Positions 49,401 to 61,690 of a DNA stretch of 64,000 nucleotides are shown here, piece by piece; within the stretch, counting starts at the first letter, position 1; each line of letters begins with the position of its first letter. The notes under the pieces are model-generated. The model saw only the letters and a program-made list of their open reading frames with translations. It did not search any database and was not told the DNA's origin. Origin of the DNA: Punica granatum (Eukaryota > Streptophyta > Magnoliopsida > Myrtales > Lythraceae); NCBI RefSeq assembly GCF_007655135.1, contig NC_045134.1, forward strand, positions 8,390,982 through 8,454,981. The letters are read 5' to 3'. The translations under genes were made by a program, and so were the position numbers.

Positions 49401-52400
49401 AGACAGTGCGTCAGTGGGAAGAATCTCTTAGGGAGGTTGCTGAACTAAAAGGATGGAAATGTAAAGCTGAAGGGTGAGTGTCATTCCATCTCGAGTCATG
49501 TTGAAGTTGCTACAAGGATTTTAATCCCTTAATAGATTTATTATTGATACATTAAGCATACAAATCATGCTTATATCATTTATGCTCTGTTGTGCTACTG
49601 AGATTATTTTCTTTATGAACTTAATGTGATAAGTGACCTAAAAAAGAAAAGTCAAAATATCATTATACCTATAGTTGATATTACATTCACATCTAAGAAT
49701 GAATTGGACTTAATTAAACGAACTTATACAATGCATGTAATCGGTATCTTCTTGCAATATCAAATATTGTCATTAATTTAAGTCTAGCTCATCAAATTTT
49801 ATAGTGCATATTATCTTGTAATGCTGAAACTGTTGGCAACCACAATAAAGTCATCAACTATCAACAAATTGATTGAATTAAAAGTAACAAATGTGTGGAA
49901 CTTAGGGGGATCAAAATGGACCTCCAATTCATGGCTTAGATTTTATATATCATGTCTTGCTGTAGTTACTTACAAAACTGGGGCAGTTTACCTGGCAGTT
50001 GCTTTATTTTCAGTTTACAAATGTTTGAACCAAGAATGATCTGTATGTGATATACTAAATTTATAAAGGAAAAGCACCGTAGGAATGTAACCTAAATTAG
50101 CAGTATTAACATAGTAAAATCCATGTCCTTCCGTTTACATTTGCTCAAATACCATAATGTCTGTTTCATATGACACTTCATATGTACCCTAAAGTTATCA
50201 TCCGACAAGTATTTCTTACATTCACCTCTAAGAAAATGTTTTATTATATTGCAGTTTCAAGAGATACAGCAAGTTTGTTGTAAGTGCAACTCTAAACAAG
50301 CTTAAGGGAAAACACGGAAATGTCCTAGTTGGATTGCATGGTCAAGCAGAGGAGCTGAAGAGAGTATTAGATCTTGAATCTAGAGATGTGCTGTTTGTGA
50401 TTATTCATGGAATTGGTGGTATTGGTAAGACGACTTTGGCCAAGGCCGTTTTTGACCAACTCTCCGCTCACTTTGAAGGCTACAGCTTTCTCAGAGATAT
50501 TCGAGAAACATCAAAACACAAGGGTCTTAAATATTTGCAGGACCAACTACTGAGAGACATACTTGGTGCTGACACTGATTATGGAACCAGGATGATAAGC
50601 CATAGGTTTCTCGAGAAGAAAGTTCTTATTGTTCTTGATGATGTTGATGATCGGGGGCAGATCAAGAAGCTAGTTGGAAAGTCTAATCGGTTTGTTGCAG
50701 GAAGCAGGATCATTGTTACAACAAGGGATATCAATGTGTTGGTAGTTGAGAATGAAGCAAGAGACAGATGCTTCGTGGAGTTGCCTGAGGAAGTTCGGCC
50801 TTTTAAAATGGAGGGAATGAAATTCAGTGAAGCTCTTCAACTTTTTTCTATCCATGCTTTTGGAAAAGTCCTTCCTCCTGACGACTACCTAATTACATGT
50901 GAGCGAGTTGTTTCTGTACTACGTGGACTTCCTTTGGCCCTTGAGATTATAGGTTCATCCCTAACTCGCAAACCTGAAAATGTCTGGAAGGCTACAGTGG
51001 AGAAATTGGAGAACCCACTTGATCAAGAACTTCACTCAAAACTGATGATAAGTTATGAGGCACTAGACAATGAGGCAAAAGAAATATTTCTTGATATTGC
51101 GTGTTTTTTCAATGGTAGAGAAAAATCCACTGCAATCCACATGTGGGATGCTTGTGAACATTTTCCGGAAGAGAAACTTGAAGTCCTCATCTTCACGTCT
51201 TTCATCAAAATTTTGGGCGACAATAGGTTATGGATGCATGATGAGGTCAGAGATTTTGGAAGAAAAATTGTCTCTGGAGGAACCATTATTGATTCGGCCA
51301 AGGGTAGTAGGTTGTGGGCCAACAAGGAAGTTCTGGACGTGCTAAGGAGCAAGGAGGTAAAGCACATGAGAATATCATCAATTCTTTGAGTAATTGAATC
51401 TGGCAGTTCATTAGATAAATTATTTCACCTCTTTAATTATTAGAATAAGATTTGATATTCTATAATCTCTTATTAAAGTAAATTGCTTGACTAGTGGTCC
51501 TTGGATGGATCATATCTTGCAGTTTCTTATCACCTCTTGTGGACTTCATGGCAGGAAAATGGAAATGTTCGAGGTCTCAGGCTACACTTTGATGAATTTC
51601 TGCGGGAATGCACTTTTCCAAATGAAGAACTTGGAAGATTGCTGAATCTAAGGTTTCTTGAATTGTCGGGGTTTCCCTTTGCAGTAAAGCGTGGCCTACC
51701 AAAATTAAGATGGCTTTCATGGCATTTTTGTCCTTCGGATGTTGCGGCAACTAACCTACATCTGGAAAATTTAACGATTCTTGACCTTTCTCACAGTCAA
51801 ATCGGTGATCATCAGTTGGGTGAATCGGGCCAACTTGGGGTAAAACTTTTTTTCCACGAATTCATCTCTGTTTTCATTGTTTTTCCAGTCTAGTTTTTGT
51901 TTGACTATCTTCCATGTCAATAACTGTTCTGCAGATGGCAAAGAATCTGAAAGTTCTCAATCTCACAGGTTGCAAAAGCATAACCAAAACCCCCATTTTC
52001 TCTGAGTGCATGATTTTGGAGAGGTTAATTCTGGAAAATTGTGAAAATTTGGTTGAAATTGACAGCTCCATTGGGAAATTAAAGCAGCTTGTGCACTTGA
52101 ACCTCAATGGATGCAATTCTCTTAAAGCATTGCCTGACGAACTCTCTTCAGCTAATGCTCTGACAGAGATTGTCATGAAAGGGAATGGTCAGTCTTTCAA
52201 CTTACAAGAATCAATTACCGGTCTTACATCCTTGTTGGTTCTGGAAATAGATCACGTGAAAATTGTCGATCCCTTATGTACCGGAAAGTCTGAGAGTCTT
52301 GAGCGCCTAACCTTATCCGAGTGCACTGGAATCAAGGAACTTCCAGAATCATGTCAGTTTTTCCAGTCATTGGTCATGTTAGATTTATCAAGGACGGAAG

Positions 52401-53551
52401 TTACTAAATTACCTGACTCCATCGGAGATATGAAGAAGTTGAAAGTGATAAATATGGAATATAGTTTGATATCTGAGTTGCCTAAATCTATTGGGAAGCT
52501 GGAAAAGCTTGAAGAGTTGCTAGCCAAACATTGCGAAGGTTTGCAAGGAGAAATTCCAAGTGAAATTGGGACCTTATCCTCCTTGATCATCCTAGATTTG
52601 TCCTTCACCAGAATTTCATCATTGCCCCCGACATTGAGTAAGCTCTCCAATCTCCAGACACTCAATTTAGAATTCTGCCATGAGCTTAGAGAATTGTCTG
52701 TGCTTCCGAAGAGTTTGGTCACTCTGCATGTCATGTCTAAGAAGCTAGAGGAGCTGCCGGATCTTTTGGAGATGAGTAGTTTGACTGATCTGCAGTTATT
52801 TTGCGCCGTTGATAAGTTTCAAACTAACATCGGGAAGTTATCCAGATTGGAGAAGTTGGAGTTGTACATTCCAAGAATCAAAACCCTCGAGTTTGGCGTT
52901 ACATCTCAGCTCGGATCACTTTCTTTATCTTGCCGGGAAATAGAAACTTTACCCCAGTTGCCGTCAACTTTGTTGAGGTTGTCTGTGGCACATCTCAACG
53001 GAACTATGAAATTTCCAAGTATCAGCAACTTGAAAAGATTGACATTCTTAGAGTTCTATAGCTGTTCAATGGGCAGCGATGAATTCAGAAATCTGGGAGT
53101 TGTGGAGTTAAAATCATTGGACCATCTCTCTGCAAGCAAATGCAACTTTAGCAGTATCAGTGGACCTCTTCTGCCAGAAAGATTGAAAGTGTTATGCATG
53201 ACAGAATGCGAGTTTCTTGATGGCTTACTTGATCTGTCAAGTCTCAAGAGTTTAATGCGCTTGGAGATAATGAATTGCCAATTGTTGACTGAGATTAGAG
53301 GTTTAGGAAAACTCGAGTCCGTGGAAGAAATTATTATCTGCTACTGCAATTCTCTGGAAACATTGGGCGATTTATCTGATTTGGAAAAGCTTGAAGCTCT
53401 CCACATAGATAGTTGCGAGAAGCTCGTTGAAGTTAAGGGTCTTGGAAGAGTAAAATCTTTGAAGCGCTTGGAGATTTATGGTTGCAAGTCTTTGGAAAGA
53501 TCAGTGCATGTATCAAATTCCAGGTTGAGAAAACGGGATGTGCTTACATAA
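44499..53551 (+). CDS. Fused receptor TIR-TIR-TIR-NB-LRR-TIR-NB-LRR
   Basis: Predicted intracellular immune receptor of 2,303 aa. Exons: 44499-44986, 45106-45645, 45765-46316, 46433-47531, 47651-47938, 48012-48489, 49011-49473, 50255-51356, 51555-51839, 51935-53551; every junction is GT-AG and in frame. TIR1 ~14-150, TIR2 ~194-330, TIR3 ~378-514 (each DYDVFLSFRGSDVR), NB-ARC1 ~555-893 (GMGGIGKTT at 582-590, VLDDVD, GGLPLALE, MHD), LRR1 894-1148, TIR4 ~1158-1300, NB-ARC2 ~1328-1670 (GIGGIGKTT at 1355-1363, VLDDVD, RGLPLALE, MHD), LRR2 1671-2303. Catalytic Glu is present at 90, 270 and 454 but is Gly1230 in TIR4. The two receptors join over a 521-bp intron with donor GGTGAGTAA. Alternative: two genes, the first stopping at 48497 and the second starting at ATG 48983; the short first LRR and precise splice favour fusion. 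Confidence 0.7.
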
Positions 53552-55530
53552 AGGCAAAGCTGGGTCTTGAGGCATACTAGAATCCTGATACTCAAGACAT
53601 CCTGTCAAAGCAGGGAGTGTCATGTCCAGAATGGCATTTATTGCGAGGGACTTCAATTACAATATGTATGCTCAAGCAGTTAACCTATCTACTATTTGTG
53701 GGGTTTGGTTTCATAAATATAAGTATTATACCTCATCTTTCAGGAAGGGAAGGTATCACAACTCCTATCTGGCTATCTTCGGGCATCAACGGTGAGTTAT
53801 GTCCATGAATCGGTATGCTTCTCCTGTTTGCCTTTCTGACAAAATTTTAATTAGTTTCTGGAATTCATTTCCATTCATCTGACCTTCTAGTTCCTTGTTT
53901 AATTATGAATTCTGGGAATAGGAGATATTGCCGAAGAGAAGCTATAGTGCAAATCTCCTCCACACTTTGTCCAGGTATGAATGTCTTTACCCTTGGACTT
54001 TTAGTGTGCGTTTGTTTGGACTGGAAATTAAGTGCTTAAATTTTAAGCACTCAATGAAATAAGTGCTTAATTGATTAAATAAAAGTTGTTTTGTAAAGAT
54101 AAATGTGGAAAACTTGCAGCTTTTTAGAATATTTTATTTATCTTCCAGCCCAGCATTTACCTTATATTACACTTTTGACCCCAGCCTTTAATTATAATAT
54201 TATTTAATACAATTACTGAAAGTTAAAAAAAGAAAAAAATTGGAAGTTTTATAAAAGAAAAAATAAGGAGAAGATAGTGAGATCGAAGATGAAGGGGGTG
54301 GTGGCGGCTCCAATCTAGGCCACCGTCGCCCAAGGCGAGGTTACTAGTGACACCACTCCGAGAGAGGGACGATTGTGGTGGCATTGGCCTTGAGCCCGGT
54401 CACCATCGCCCAAGCGAGGTCGCCAACGACCTTCCCTTGGTTGGTGGTGGCCGGTATTAGGGCCACCACTGTCCCTTCCCATGAATTGCCCTTCCCCCAA
54501 ACCTCCCTCCCTCTCTGTCTGTCTCTTTAACAATCTGAGTGAAAATCAGAAAATGTGACCAAATTGCAATTACAAAAAAGTTCAGGGATACTGATGCGAA
54601 TATGAGAAAAATGCACCCCGGCTGAGTGATTGAGCCATTAAGTGCTTAATTATTAAGTAGGTTTCCACTTACTTAATCATTAACCGCTTTTTTAACTCAA
54701 GTCTATTAAGTCAAGTCATTTCTTTTAGGTTGTGTTTGTTTGGACTTATCAGCACTTAAATTTATGTGCTGAAATTTTAAGCACTTACTAGGATGAGTGC
54801 GTAAGTGGTTTAAGTCAAAATTGTTTGGGAAGCGAGTATCGAAATTATGAAAACTTTGTGGTGTGATATTCACACGTCAGCCTCATATCTTCTTTTCTTT
54901 TCACTTTTGCTCTAACATATTATTATATTATTTTTTACAATGTCAAAAATAGATGGCACGTGGGGCGAGCATGTGTAATTCATTCAATCCATTGGGGCGT
55001 GCATGTGTAATTGATCATTGCGTGCTTTACTGAATCATACAATCAAGTCATGTGATGTCTTTTTTTTTTTTTGGCGAACAAGCTTAATTCCATTACCGAT
55101 GTTGAAATTTCGATTCAGTGCTTAATTGACTTGCCCAACACTTGGAATTTCAGAATACAGTGAATTAATTATGCATTGCTTCTGGCTACCTCGCTACCCC
55201 TTTGGCTGAAAATCGGTTTTGATGCTGCAGTGTGCTCAAATTGGTCCCGTCTGGCTGCTGTCCATTGGATCCTCTTTGCTTATCTCCTCGGGGGCTGAGG
55301 TTAATGGTGCTCACTTACTGATCATCCCGATCCAAGCAAACTGGTTTTGGCGTGTGCCGTATAGTGATTCTCATCTCCCCATAGGACTTCGCAGAAAATC
55401 TTGTCCATAGTTGATATCATTTATATTTTTGTTTGTTCTTTTCATGACTGGTCTCTTGTTTGGGTTTCGAGGGGATCTCACACCCTTTTCACATGTTTGG
55501 GCTTCCGTACTTCCCAATGCATTCACCCAG
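53552..55530. other. Downstream spacer with repeat element
   Basis: 3' flank of the fused receptor. 54005-54870 is a member of the same repeat family as 22520-24074: it opens GTGCGTTTGTTTGGACTGG, AAATTAAGTGCTTAAATT, has the GC-rich GGTGGTGG/AGGCGAGGTTAC core (54290-54480), and a second GGTTGTGTTTGTTTGGAC end at about 54727. 54870-55530 shows no gene I can support. Confidence 0.55.
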
Positions 55531-56048
55531 GGTTATCGGAACCGGATCGGATGGTGAACCGGAAGGGGTATGGGTTCATGGGTTTATGGGTTTAATCGGG
55601 GGTTCGATGGGTCAGATCGCATGTTTAATTAAAATAAAATAAATATTCATATTATTAAAAAATTTATGATAATTATGATAGATGTATGGTGATTTTAAAG
55701 AAATATGAGAATAGTGTAAGAAAATGTTTATATTTAATATTTTTACTTCAAAATAAATATTGAATTTTAATAAGTACTTAAAAGTAGAGTTTAAAGAACA
55801 AGAAAGTGGTGGTGGTGTGGTTGATAGTTAGTATGGGAAGTAAGGGGTCATGAGTTCAATTCTTTACGTAATCAAGCAATTTTTACGCTAAATAAACAAT
55901 TTATAAAATCTATAAAATCGGTCGGTTCAATGAAATTATGCTCAAAATCAGCCGGTTTAATTGGTTTGGCGATTCAAATTTGCAATTTGGGTTTTCGAGT
56001 GAATGGAAAATTTGCAATTTGGATTCAATCCGGTTGGTTTTGATAACA
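55531..56048. mobile_element. Short TIR transposon with ACCGG-rich ends, copy 2
   Basis: Starts GGTTATCGGAACCGGATCGG and ends GGTTTTGATAACA. Its body follows copy 1 at 21486-22019 nearly throughout (AAAATAAAATAAATATTCAT, TTCAAAATAAATATT, AAAGTGGTGGTGG, GGTCATGAGTTCAA). The right end is more diverged and the B-box-like site has one mismatch (AGTTCAATTCT). Confidence 0.65.
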
Positions 56049-57520
56049 ATACATTCGCCATCATCACTGGTCTAATTGAGTTGAGTTGAATATTTTGTAA
56101 GTTATGGGATTCGATTGTAAGATTGTCCCTCAATTTGGGATCCGATTTTGATCTACGCATTCAACTGGTTTGCTTCTTTTCGGTACATGCAACTTCCTAT
56201 AGGAGCTGGAATTGTCTGTTATTTCAGCAAGACTGCATATGCAGGTACCGTTCACAGCGTCATTTTCCCACCGCCATTAGAGCATTTGCAATGTCGTCCC
56301 TCAATTTGGGAGTCATTTGCCAATTCAAGGGGCTCACGTGATGTCACATCATTCGAATTGTCCCCGAAGAAAAAATTTCCCTCCGACAACTGGGTGTCCC
56401 ATTTTGGGATTCATTTGTGACCTCAAATTTTATTTAATTAGATTTATTTTCATATTTATTAAATAATCTTATAATTATGTTTACTTTTGCATTTAAATTT
56501 CAGATTGAAAAATAATTTTTTATTTTAATTTTTTTTAGGTATCTAAAAAAATTAAAATTACTATAAGAAAATTTTTTTTATTGATTTTTTCTTTTACAAC
56601 TCAAGAAAAACAATTTACTTTTGCAATAAAAAAATTAAGTGCAAGGAGCCAATTTAAAAAATAATTAGATCAGGCAAAGACCCGTTGCTCAATTGCAAAT
56701 GCTCTTCGAGACATTTTGGATCGTGTACGTCCGTGCAGTTACTATACCTGCTCATTCAAGTCAGAGACACTGTTACTCACTTACCTGACTCTCCCATACG
56801 TGGTGCTACTTTGACAAGCCGATGTGTTTTCCATTAATTTGAGGGTTTCGTGCATAAGATGGTGCGAATATTTGGATGGACGGAAAGACACTGGTCTAGA
56901 AATGGGGTCCTTTGGACAAGTGTGCAACGGACAGTTTATGTGGTAAAGTTGGAGGGCAATATATCGAAATTGCAAAGGCTCACTGTAAACTAGACAGTTG
57001 TAAATAAGCAAGTTCTGGTACGGTAAAAAGTCTTTGAAGCACAAATCTGAATCTATGTTGTCACCCATCGCTGCAAATCTCGAAGGACATAGGATGCAGA
57101 GAAGTAGGTCCGCCACCCAGATATCATGACTAGTTTTATGATCACCATCGGCTCCCCTTAATGTTTCTAGTTTCTCTGCATGAAATGAATTAAAACATGC
57201 ATGAAAAAAAATCATAAAAAAATAAGCTTGTGGACGATAGAATCCGTTCACAAGTCCGATGGAATTGTGTAGTTGTAGTAGTCCTACCACTGCTCATTGT
57301 AGTTGGAGGTTTTAGGCTCCAATTAATCATGTAATATCATCTGAAATAGCTCCAGAATAGAGATCCTGCAAGTTGGTATATACATCGTAAGTTAAGTTTT
57401 CATCTCCATAAGAATTACACCTTCCGTTAAAAGCAGGAGATCATTCAGAATGGAGATTTTCCTCCTAGTAAAGAGAATAAATATGATCTTTATTAGGACA
57501 TTACCTTACCCACTCTGTAA
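56049..57520. other. Spacer between convergent receptor genes
   Basis: AT-rich from 56410 to 56670. The part nearest 57520 probably includes the 3' UTR of the minus-strand receptor. The 169-residue minus-strand frame at 56781-57290 has no domain or codon bias I can support. Confidence 0.5.
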
Positions 57521-60500
57521 TTAATCAAAACCTTGATGTCTGCTGTGTTTCGGCCTCAATATGTTGGCTGAAGGCAAACTGCGACCCGTAGCCTCGAAGC
57601 GCTTCAGATCTCTAGCACGCACTCTTTCGAGACCCTCAAGCTTTCCGAGCTTATGGTTATCAATGAGTCTGAACACCCTTAGTCGCTTTGAGTTGGACAT
57701 ATCACCCTCCAACCTTTCCAAGGAAGGGCACTCGAGAATAATCAATTCTTCCAACAACTCCAACTCTCCGAGACCTTTAACCTCAACTAGTCGTTCGCAG
57801 TACGATATCTCCAGTCGCTTTAGACACTTCAAGCCTGAAAGGTGAAGTACGGTATTGCGGAATTCACATTCAATTACATTCAGCACTCTCAGAGTCTTTG
57901 GTGGACGAAGTTCATTGGCAATGCTAAAGAGGCAACTTGATGGGGACAAATGCACCAATGTCGCTAATCTACAGATTTCGATGGTGCCCCCACAGTCACT
58001 ATCATCATTTAACTTGCAATTGAGCAACTCTAAGGATGACAACCTTTCCAAATTGTCCAAGTGTGGCAATCTCGTATTTACCACAACATTTGTCAGGGTC
58101 AGCTTAGATAAACTGGATGGGAGCTCCGAGCAGCAGCGCAAGTCCTGGCAAGACAGATGAAGCGACTTCAGCCTATCAGGGAACTGGAATTTAGGCTTCA
58201 AGTTGGGGTCATTTGGAACATGCAGTTCCAACTTCTCTAGTTTGGTCAATCCCCGAAAATCCAATTCCCAATTGTACCGTTCAATCAGTGGATGATCATG
58301 CCTGGTGTCGATTACCAAGTGGGACAAAGTACTTCCGAGTGCTGATAGATTGGAGACTTGATACAGTGCCCAGAATGTAATTCCCAAATCAGTCAATTTC
58401 GGGGGAAGCTGTGACAAATTTTGAGGGTCACAGCATGGTTGTATCTGTAGTTTCTGGAGATGAGTGAGCTGGCTTAAATTTTCTGGTAACCTGCCAAGAG
58501 AGGTATGTGACAAGTCCAGTATTTTCAAATGGCATAACATCCCGATTCCATCTGGAACTTCGCCCTGCAAATCTCTACTGTGTTTAGCATGCAGCTCTTC
58601 AAGCTTTTCCACCTTGCCAATAGTAGGTGGCAACTTCTTTATTGAACTATGTTCCATCTTTATCACTTTCAGCTCCTTCAGCATTCTAATTGACTTGGGC
58701 AATCTGATGATCTGTGTCTCTGATATATCCAGCTCAACCAGTGATTTTAACTGCCCAAATGATTTTGGAAGTTTCTCAAAACCGGAGCACCCGAGTAAAG
58801 ACAGGCGCTGAAGGTTCTCCAAACTTCCAATGGACTCTGAAATTTGAGCCATCCTCACCCTGACAATTTCGAGGATTGTCAATGATTTCAGCAAGCCAAT
58901 AGACTCTGGCAAGCTGAAGGGCCTGCAAACCTTTTTCGTGATTAGTATCTCTCTCAACATTTCAAGGGAGCATATTTGCTCAGGTAACTTCGCTAGAGAA
59001 TCACATCCCTTAATATTCAAGCACTTGAGGCGCCTCAATTCGCCAATCGAATGGTCTATTTCAGTCAAGCTTGTGCAATCCTCAATAATCAACCTCTCCA
59101 GATTCTCAAACTGAGATAAACGGGGTGTCTTGGTTAAGATATCGCAACATTTTAGGTCAACAACTCTCAAGTTATTCTCCTGTGAAACAGATAAATCACC
59201 CCCAAATGAGCAATCGTAATTTGAACAAATACAGCATGATAATCCATTCGTGCACTGAACTACCATACCTTAAATTGATTCCAACCGTCCCATGTATCTG
59301 TGATGGAACTATGTGCAAGGTCGAGAACAACCAAATTCGCTGATGCAAAATTGGTTGCGCTAAATTCCCCACCGTTGTGCCAACAAAGCCATCTTAACTC
59401 TCGAAGTCGATTGGTAAAGTCTCCATGAAATTCCACATAATACAATTTAAGGAACCTTAGCTTGCACTTGCCTGTAAATTCTTCCCGTGTAAGTTTTGTA
59501 AGTTCCCCCTTATACGATAAGCAAATCCCTTCAACCTCCTGGTTCAACTGCGAGAAACAAACCGCTGATCAGAAAAGATAAGAAGCTCGGTACGTTTGGT
59601 TTCAGAGTTAAAATAACTTTGGTTTTGATTGTGGAAAAGGATAAAATGTAGTAATACATAAGAAATTGAGGTAAAATCGCTTGTCTGTTTACCTCTTTAT
59701 TCTTTAGCACGTCCAATGCTTCTTCATGTATCCACACTCTGCTATGCTTCCAAAGTGGATCACAATAATTATTACGAACAATATCCCTTCCGAGCTCTCT
59801 AAGATAGTCATGCATCCATAATTTATTGTCATCAACAATTTTTACCAATGAATATTCAAGAAGAGCCTCAATTCCCTCGGAATTATGATAACAAGATCTC
59901 CACATGTATGTTGGTTTAGTTTTTTCCGCGTTTACAAAAAAGCACGCAATATCAAGAAAAACTCTCCTCGCGCTGTCCTTCAATGCATCATAACTTATCC
60001 TCAACTTCTCCTTTACTGTTTTTGAATCCTTTAGGCTCTGTATTATCTGTTCCCATCTTTTCATATCTCGCTCGCGATGAAGAAGAGAACCCATGATCTC
60101 AAGGATCAAAGGCAGCCTTTGAGAATAGATGACAATTTGGCGGGACAGGTTTTCAAAAGTTTCCAATGGCGAGTCTTGCCCAAAAGCATACCTGCTAAAG
60201 ACTTGAGCTGCTTCATTAAACTCCATCTCCTCCATCTCGAAACCAAAAAATTCTCTTGCTTGGTTCAGGTTGCGTTCTTCTGATACTTCATGTTGAATCG
60301 ACAGAACCTCTCTGTTTGAGGTCGTAATTATTATCCTACTTCCAGAACCAAACCAAGTAGACATGCCTGCTAGTTTCTTGATTTGTTGCCATTTGTCCAC
60401 ACCATCGAGTACTATGAGAACTTTCTTGTCACGAAAGCTTAATTTGACAGATCTTGACTCACCATAATCGCCACAGATGTCGCTCAGCAGTTTGCGCTCT

Positions 60501-61551
60501 AGATTTTCAAAACCATAATGCCTCTGTATTTCTCCTACATCAGGAATGAAGCTGCTACCTTGAAATCGGGTAGAAAATTGCAGGAAAAGAGATCTGGCAA
60601 GAGTTGTTTTCCCTGTGCCACGTTCTCCATGGATTACTAGGAACCGAACATCACCAGACTCAACATCTAACAACTTCTCCGCAGATTTTGCCCGTTCATC
60701 CATTCCCACTAAATGGTAGCTCAGATACCTCATCCTTAGTCTGAACCGAACGTCCTTAACGATCATTTGACTAAAATCTACATCTCTGCACCAATAAGAC
60801 AAAGTAGGAATATGAAAACAGAGAACCTGCGCTCTTATTCTACAGTATTAGCTTAGGTAACATAAAACACTAGTAATTTTCAGTTTCGACATGAATATTT
60901 CGAGCAGCCCAATCATTCATTCACTCACTAGCAATAATTCGAACCCCAAATTATTTGAATTGAAAAGTTGAAACTGATTCCGATTGGAGTCCTCCTAATA
61001 TTAAAAGTAGGGGAGAAGCTTTACCCGGTGTTGCCCTTGTGCAGTCCCTTGATATGGCCGACCCTTATGAGAGCATCTGTCCACTCCTGCCGATCCTTTT
61101 CCGCGATGCTTAGGTTCTCCAAGGTGGCTCTATACGAGGAGGTCTCTTTAAGCTTGACATTCTCAACAGTGACATCGCAGAACATGGGCAAGATCACTTT
61201 ACGGCCATTGGACACCGCTTGACACTTCACCATGTGCGCAAGCTCCCGAAGGCACCATTTACTCTCAGCATAGTTCTTCGAGAGCATGACTATATAGACA
61301 TGTGATCTCTCTATGCTTCGCAAAAGCTGCTCACTAATCACATCGCCAGTGTGCAATGAGTCATCATCATAGAAGCAGCGGATTCCAGCAGCTTCCATGA
61401 AGTACCGTATGATGTCAATCAACCCTCCACGTATATCTTTCCCTCTAAAGTTCAGAAATACCTCGTAGTCAGTCACGTATCTCCTCCACGAATCGGACCA
61501 CAGATCATGATCCATTGTGGCCGAGACCATATTCTTGATAGTGGATCTCAT
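57521..61551 (-). CDS. TIR-NB-LRR immune receptor
   Basis: Four-exon TNL of 1,185 aa, read 61551-61025, 60785-59693, 59547-59269, 59179-57521; all GT-AG and in frame. An in-frame TAG lies nine bases before the ATG. TIR ~29-165 starts YEVFLNFRGKDIRGG and keeps the catalytic Glu in SKWCLREL. NB-ARC 200-540: P-loop GERGTGKTT (229-237), kinase-2 VLIVLDGVD (second Asp replaced by Gly), RNBS-B GSRIIITTS, RLPLILE in place of GLPLALE, RNBS-D VFLDIACFF, and MHD (LWMHDYL). LRR 541-1185 has about twenty repeats plus a C-terminal LSSLELLNCKL-type part. The intron between exons 2 and 3 holds a partial MITE (59590-59690). It would act as a pathogen sensor with NADase-type TIR signalling; the altered kinase-2 and GLPL leave nucleotide hydrolysis uncertain. 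Confidence 0.92.
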
Positions 61552-61690
61552 GGTCCGCTAGGTGCACTTTCGAAGCTTGGTATTGCAGATGGGATGAGAG
61601 GCCTCGGAGTTCTTCTGATTGAAAGTTCACTTCGCCTTAGGGCTGACGTTGACTCATCCTTATTGGCTGGGTGTCATTTTAACTATGAAT
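61552..61690 (-). promoter_or_regulatory. Proximal promoter of the minus-strand TNL, W-box-like motif
   Basis: About 95 bp before the start codon is TGACGTTGACT (61644-61654), combining a TGACG core (TGA-factor type) and TTGACT (W-box core for WRKY factors); ATTGG at 61662-61666 is a CCAAT box on the minus strand. Short motifs occur by chance, but these suit an immune gene. No TATA box is evident. Confidence 0.4.

Noticed and set aside
56781..57290. 169-aa minus-strand open frame
   Set aside because: No recognisable motif, no splice context; lies in the 3' flank of the minus-strand TNL.
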